From Pilasporangium apinafurcum (Eukaryota > Oomycota > Peronosporomycetes > Pythiales > Pythiaceae), in assembly GCA_001600495.1 (NCBI GenBank), contig BCKE01000023.1, forward strand, positions 47,021 through 111,020: a stretch of 64,000 nt of DNA, in the 5' to 3' direction. Shown here in pieces: positions 60,766 to 64,000 of this stretch. The notes beneath the pieces were generated by a model. The model saw nothing but the letters and a program-made list of their open reading frames with translations. It searched no databases and was not told the origin of the DNA. The translations under genes and the position numbers were made by a program. Positions within the stretch are counted from its first letter, which is position 1. Each line of letters begins with the position of its first letter.

Positions 60766-61631
60766 TAGGATAAGCTATTAACTAGAGTTATAGCACAATT
60801 TTTTATTAAATGTTAAAAATGACCATTTAACTAACACAAATAGCTAAACTATATTTAAGAGTTCACAAATAAAAAATATGCCATATTTAACCTAAATACG
60901 AATATAGTGAAATAATTATTAATCTATTATCAGTATATAAATAATTTAAATTGTAGCTATCAACTCATATACATTGGCGATCTGATTAGAAGTAGATCTG
61001 GTATGGAAGCACCGAACAGCAAAGGGCCGTTGTCATTGAAGCCTCGCATGATTGGAAGCAACGACCGGTGCACATCACACTAATCACCAAAGCGCATCCA
61101 AAGTTCAAGCTGCATCCTTGTACTTCAAATACGTCTAGATGGATTTGTACTCTGCTGTTCTCAAGTCACCGTTGACAGAAAGAACAATGAGAGAGAAATG
61201 ATGTCCCCAATAGTTTCTTGTCAGATACCTTTGATCACCTTACTATCAATTGGAATTTCTACGTTTGACATTTGATCACACCAGTCAAGATAGTAGCTCC
61301 AAATGATATCAAACACGTGGAACACGACTGCCACTATCATGCTTTCACTCAATCGCTTGCATAAGGGCCAGTCTGCTGATACCATCGACGGAAAACTATA
61401 GAGGCAGATGACGTCGTCGCTGATTAGTCTGCTTATAGAATAGGTATCCATGTGTCTTGTGTTCTGTCTAGATCACTTTAAGTAGATATGAGCCATGCAG
61501 TTGAACCTCCATGTTCTCTTGATCGTACTACGTTGCAGTTCAACTGTCGAGTTTCTTTACTTTTGTGTTTTTGCTGTTCACTTTCGCTTTTGCCACTCCA
61601 AGTTCAAAGAATAAGCGACCGGACACCAAAG
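60766..61631. other. AT-rich intergenic DNA and ceramidase promoter
   Basis: The segment 60766–60970 is extremely AT-rich. From 60970 to 61480, base composition becomes mixed and the minus strand has short open stretches (for example 61221–61451) with no recognised domain. These may be traces of an old element. The last 100 bp contain the likely ceramidase promoter. Confidence 0.45.
61577..61584 (+). promoter_or_regulatory. Candidate oomycete initiator (Inr) for the ceramidase gene
   Basis: TTCACTTT matches YTCANTYY and is followed by a T-rich stretch resembling the flanking promoter region that often accompanies the oomycete initiator. It lies 48 nt before the ATG at 61632. This position supports 61632 over the upstream in-frame ATG at 61488, which would precede transcription start. 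Confidence 0.5.
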
Positions 61632-63656
61632 ATGGCGCGCACACGGGTCCTAACAGCAGTTCTATTGATTGTAAGCGCATTCGTATCTACAGTTGTACAT
61701 GCTGCTTACCAAATCGGTGTCGGTAAAGCCGACATTACCGGCCCTGCAGCTGAAGTAGTGATGATGGGTTATGCCGACACAAGCCAAGTGGATGCTGGCA
61801 TTCTTAACCGCCTTTATGCGCGTGCGTTCGTGATCGTTGACACAGACTCAAACAAGCGTGTCGTGTTTGTCAATTGCGACCTCGCCGCCGTCTTTCAACT
61901 CGTACACCAAGAAGTACTGGCACAGCTCAAGACCAAATACAACGGCCTCTACACGGAACAAAATGTGGTCCTGCATGCAATCCACACGCACGCCGGACCG
62001 GGTGGTTCGTCCGCCTATTTCCTCTACGACGTCTCGATCTTGGGCTACATCAACGAAAACTTTGAACAGATCGTTCGGGGAATCGTCAAGGCAATCGATG
62101 CCGCTCATGCTTCCATTGCGCCAGGCACGATTCGGTTTAACAAGGGTATACTCGTCAATGGCGGTCGCAACCGCTCACCTCAGGCATACGAGAACAACCC
62201 TGCAGATGAGAAGGCGCAATATCCCGACAATCATGACTACGATCTGCGGTTGCTACAGTTCTTGGATGCCAACAACAAACTTCGTGGGCTTTTGGGATTT
62301 TACCCGGTGCACCCGACGAGCCTCAAGCAAACCAATCTGTTGGTGAGTGGTGATAACAAAGGCTATGCCGAGTATCTACTGGAGCTCAAGTACAGTGGTA
62401 TCGTCGCTGCTATTGGCATCTCAAACGCCGCGGATGTGAGTCCAAACCGCATCGACAACGGTAACGGCACGTTCAGTGGTGAAGGTGCGACCGACATTGA
62501 AAGTGCCGAGATTATCGGTACGCGACAGGCGAACAAGATTATTGAGTTGCTCAGTAGTGACAGTACGCTCTTGACCGGATCCGTGGATAGTGCGTTGTCG
62601 TTTGTTGATTTCTCCAATGTCACCATCGCGGGCAAAGTCGCGACCGCTGATGAGCCTTATGCTTACCGGACGTGTCCAGCGGTGGTGGGTCAGAATTTCG
62701 GTGCCGGAACGGAAGATGGCCGGGCATTGGAGCAGCTTACGGAGGGGAATTTGAAAGCAAATCCGCTCTTTGCCACACTAGGGGCGATCATCAAGGACCC
62801 GCCGACGTGGGTGAAGCAATGTCACACGAGTAACAAAGTACCGCTTTTAGCCACAGGGCTGATGGCACCTACACCCTGGTCACCAGAGGTGCTGCCTGTG
62901 CAAATGGTCAAGATCGGTCAATTTGCATTGGCAGTGACGAACTTTGAAGTGTCGACCATGTCCGGCCGCCGGATCCGCAAGACAGTACTAAATGCATTGC
63001 AGTCGACGGGTGTGACTGAAGTGGAAGTGGCGTCCATCAGCAATGCCTATGCGCAGTACCTGACCACGAAGGAGGAGTATTTGATGCAACATTATGAGGG
63101 TGCGTCAACGCTCTTTGGACCAAACCAATTGGCGGCCTTGCAGCAAGAACTCGCACGCGTGGCTGCCAGTATAGCCGACCGACGTATTCTATTGGATGTC
63201 GGTCCATCCCCACGCACGTTTGATCGATCGACGCTGCTCAACTTTCAGACGGGTGTCGTGATGGATAGTGTGCCGCTCGGTGTGTCGTTTGGAAAAGTGC
63301 GTACGGGTGATGACGCGCTGGCATCCTATGCAATTGGCGCGACCGTGTCGGTGAATTTCTATGGCGGCCACCCGAAGAACCGCTTTAGTGAAGTGACTTC
63401 GTTCTGCGATGTAGAAAAGGAAATCGCTAACGGCGTATTTGTGACATGGCTGACCGACAGCGACTGGGATGTCCGCTTCAAGTGGGAACGCAAAGGGATC
63501 GCCGAGAGTCGTAGTATCTGTCGATGGTACATTCGCTCTGGCAGCAGTTCATCGGTTGCTGGCAAGTACCGCATCCGACACCGCGGGTTCTCGAAACCAC
63601 TCATCGGCTCCATTACACCCTACGAAGGCGTATCGTCGACATTCTACGTTGCCTAA
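61632..63656 (+). CDS. Neutral ceramidase (secreted)
   Basis: Neutral ceramidases cleave ceramide to sphingosine and fatty acid, at the cell surface or outside the cell. A single exon encodes 674 aa. Residues 1–24 form a signal peptide ending VVHAA, followed by the family N-terminus YQIGVGKADITGPAAEVVMM (in part IGVGKADITGP). The zinc-site motif HTHAGPGG has His118 and His120, and the nucleophile is probably Ser270 in ADVSPN. The conserved NGGRNRSPQAYENNP segment, FYPVHPTSLKQTN, the TMSGRRIRKTV block, and the C-terminal immunoglobulin-like domain (VSVNFYGGHPKNRF) complete the family pattern. In the usual GDVSPN, the Gly is Ala here. Length is close to bacterial and animal enzymes. It has no membrane tail. 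Confidence 0.95.
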   Translation: MARTRVLTAVLLIVSAFVSTVVHAAYQIGVGKADITGPAAEVVMMGYADTSQVDAGILNRLYARAFVIVDTDSNKRVVFVNCDLAAVFQLVHQEVLAQLKTKYNGLYTEQNVVLHAIHTHAGPGGSSAYFLYDVSILGYINENFEQIVRGIVKAIDAAHASIAPGTIRFNKGILVNGGRNRSPQAYENNPADEKAQYPDNHDYDLRLLQFLDANNKLRGLLGFYPVHPTSLKQTNLLVSGDNKGYAEYLLELKYSGIVAAIGISNAADVSPNRIDNGNGTFSGEGATDIESAEIIGTRQANKIIELLSSDSTLLTGSVDSALSFVDFSNVTIAGKVATADEPYAYRTCPAVVGQNFGAGTEDGRALEQLTEGNLKANPLFATLGAIIKDPPTWVKQCHTSNKVPLLATGLMAPTPWSPEVLPVQMVKIGQFALAVTNFEVSTMSGRRIRKTVLNALQSTGVTEVEVASISNAYAQYLTTKEEYLMQHYEGASTLFGPNQLAALQQELARVAASIADRRILLDVGPSPRTFDRSTLLNFQTGVVMDSVPLGVSFGKVRTGDDALASYAIGATVSVNFYGGHPKNRFSEVTSFCDVEKEIANGVFVTWLTDSDWDVRFKWERKGIAESRSICRWYIRSGSSSSVAGKYRIRHRGFSKPLIGSITPYEGVSSTFYVA

Positions 63657-63855
63657 TAACTGTGCTGCTTGTTCAAGATGCATACGAGATTGACGCTTTG
63701 GGCGAATATGGCTTCAACGTCGTTTCATACCAAAGATTAAGTATTAGTACCACGAATTCGTTTACTCTGTCTCTGATTAATCTGATTATGTGGGCTATTG
63801 GAGCATGTACGTTTGGCTGGTACACGGACTTGTGCTTTCCATTTTGCCCTCCCTC

Positions 63856-64000
63856 ATGACGATTATTGCCCGAACAAAGAGACTGCGAGCGCCTAAGGAG
63901 ATCCTCATAGATGCCAAAGATACCAAAGTACTGGACACCTACTCCCTCTTGGGCCTATAACACCAGTAAAGCTGGCAGGACTCCTCGAAGAAGGCGACTT
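63856..64000 (+). pseudogene. Possible coding remnant at the right edge
   Basis: A 34-codon frame from ATG 63856 to TAA 63958–63960 encodes basic then mixed residues (TKRLRAPKEILIDAKD). If one base is skipped near 63952, the reading continues as PITPVKLAGLLEEGD to the window edge, which looks equally protein-like. This suggests either a frameshifted gene fragment or an exon with a sequence continuing outside the window. The family was not recognised, and evidence is limited to composition. Confidence 0.25.

Noticed and set aside
61488-61631. Upstream in-frame start adding 48 residues to the ceramidase
   Set aside because: A typical signal peptide begins at 61632, and an initiator-like site at 61577–61584 would place transcription start after 61488.
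1-64000. Search by eye for tRNA, rRNA and CRISPR arrays
   Set aside because: No T-loop-like GTTCRA motif in a plausible cloverleaf, no rRNA-like segment, and no regularly spaced repeats were found.

Overview
The window is nuclear DNA of a flagellated, osmotrophic eukaryote, most probably an oomycete (stramenopile). Genes are compact, with few short GT–AG introns (about 60–100 nt), short intergenic gaps and close convergent or divergent pairs. Several genes belong to families typical of zoosporic oomycetes. Two genes have the oomycete initiator consensus YTCANTYY a short distance upstream of their ATG. I cannot place it to genus. No rRNA, tRNA or CRISPR was found.

Layout. 0.6–6 kb: ethanolamine/choline kinase, a fatty-acid-binding-protein-like protein, UNC-50 and a HAD-like protein that has lost its catalytic aspartates (a paralogue lies at 24 kb). 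6.2–7.8 kb: a decayed Tc1/mariner-type transposase flanked by pieces of a membrane-protein gene. 8–17 kb: a secreted cysteine-rich protein, BBS5, a membrane-tailed Ntn amidohydrolase, a DUF2828/vWA-like protein and a pectin acetylesterase/Notum-like enzyme. 17.9–30 kb: the FACT subunit SSRP1/Pob3, a RING protein with a repeated PRxxS motif, an EHD-type ATPase and an outer-dynein-arm docking protein. 29.9–38 kb: two adjacent OTU deubiquitinases, Fcf2, IFT46 and a LYR-family protein. 38–50 kb: a tandem PhoD-like protein, a leishmanolysin, ATG5, PACRG and adenylate kinase 7. 50–64 kb: an RS-rich nuclear protein, a kinesin, two unknown genes, an internally duplicated ankyrin protein, a 227-bp tandem repeat and a neutral ceramidase.

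Two functional themes recur. Five genes (BBS5, ODAD1, IFT46, PACRG, AK7) serve the flagellum, which implies a flagellated zoospore stage. Five others are secreted or surface proteins (cysteine-rich protein, amidohydrolase, pectin acetylesterase, leishmanolysin, ceramidase), which fits an organism that digests or invades other organisms. The rest are mainly housekeeping: chromatin, ribosome assembly, autophagy, trafficking and phospholipid synthesis.

The least ordinary items are the transposon-interrupted membrane-protein gene, the two HAD-like proteins without catalytic aspartates, the duplicated PhoD-like protein with altered metal-site motifs, the RING protein with about ten PRxxS motifs, and a near-perfect 17-bp-arm hairpin upstream of UNC-50. 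Exon boundaries were set by hand from splice signals and frame, and family names rest on motif recognition, not on searches.
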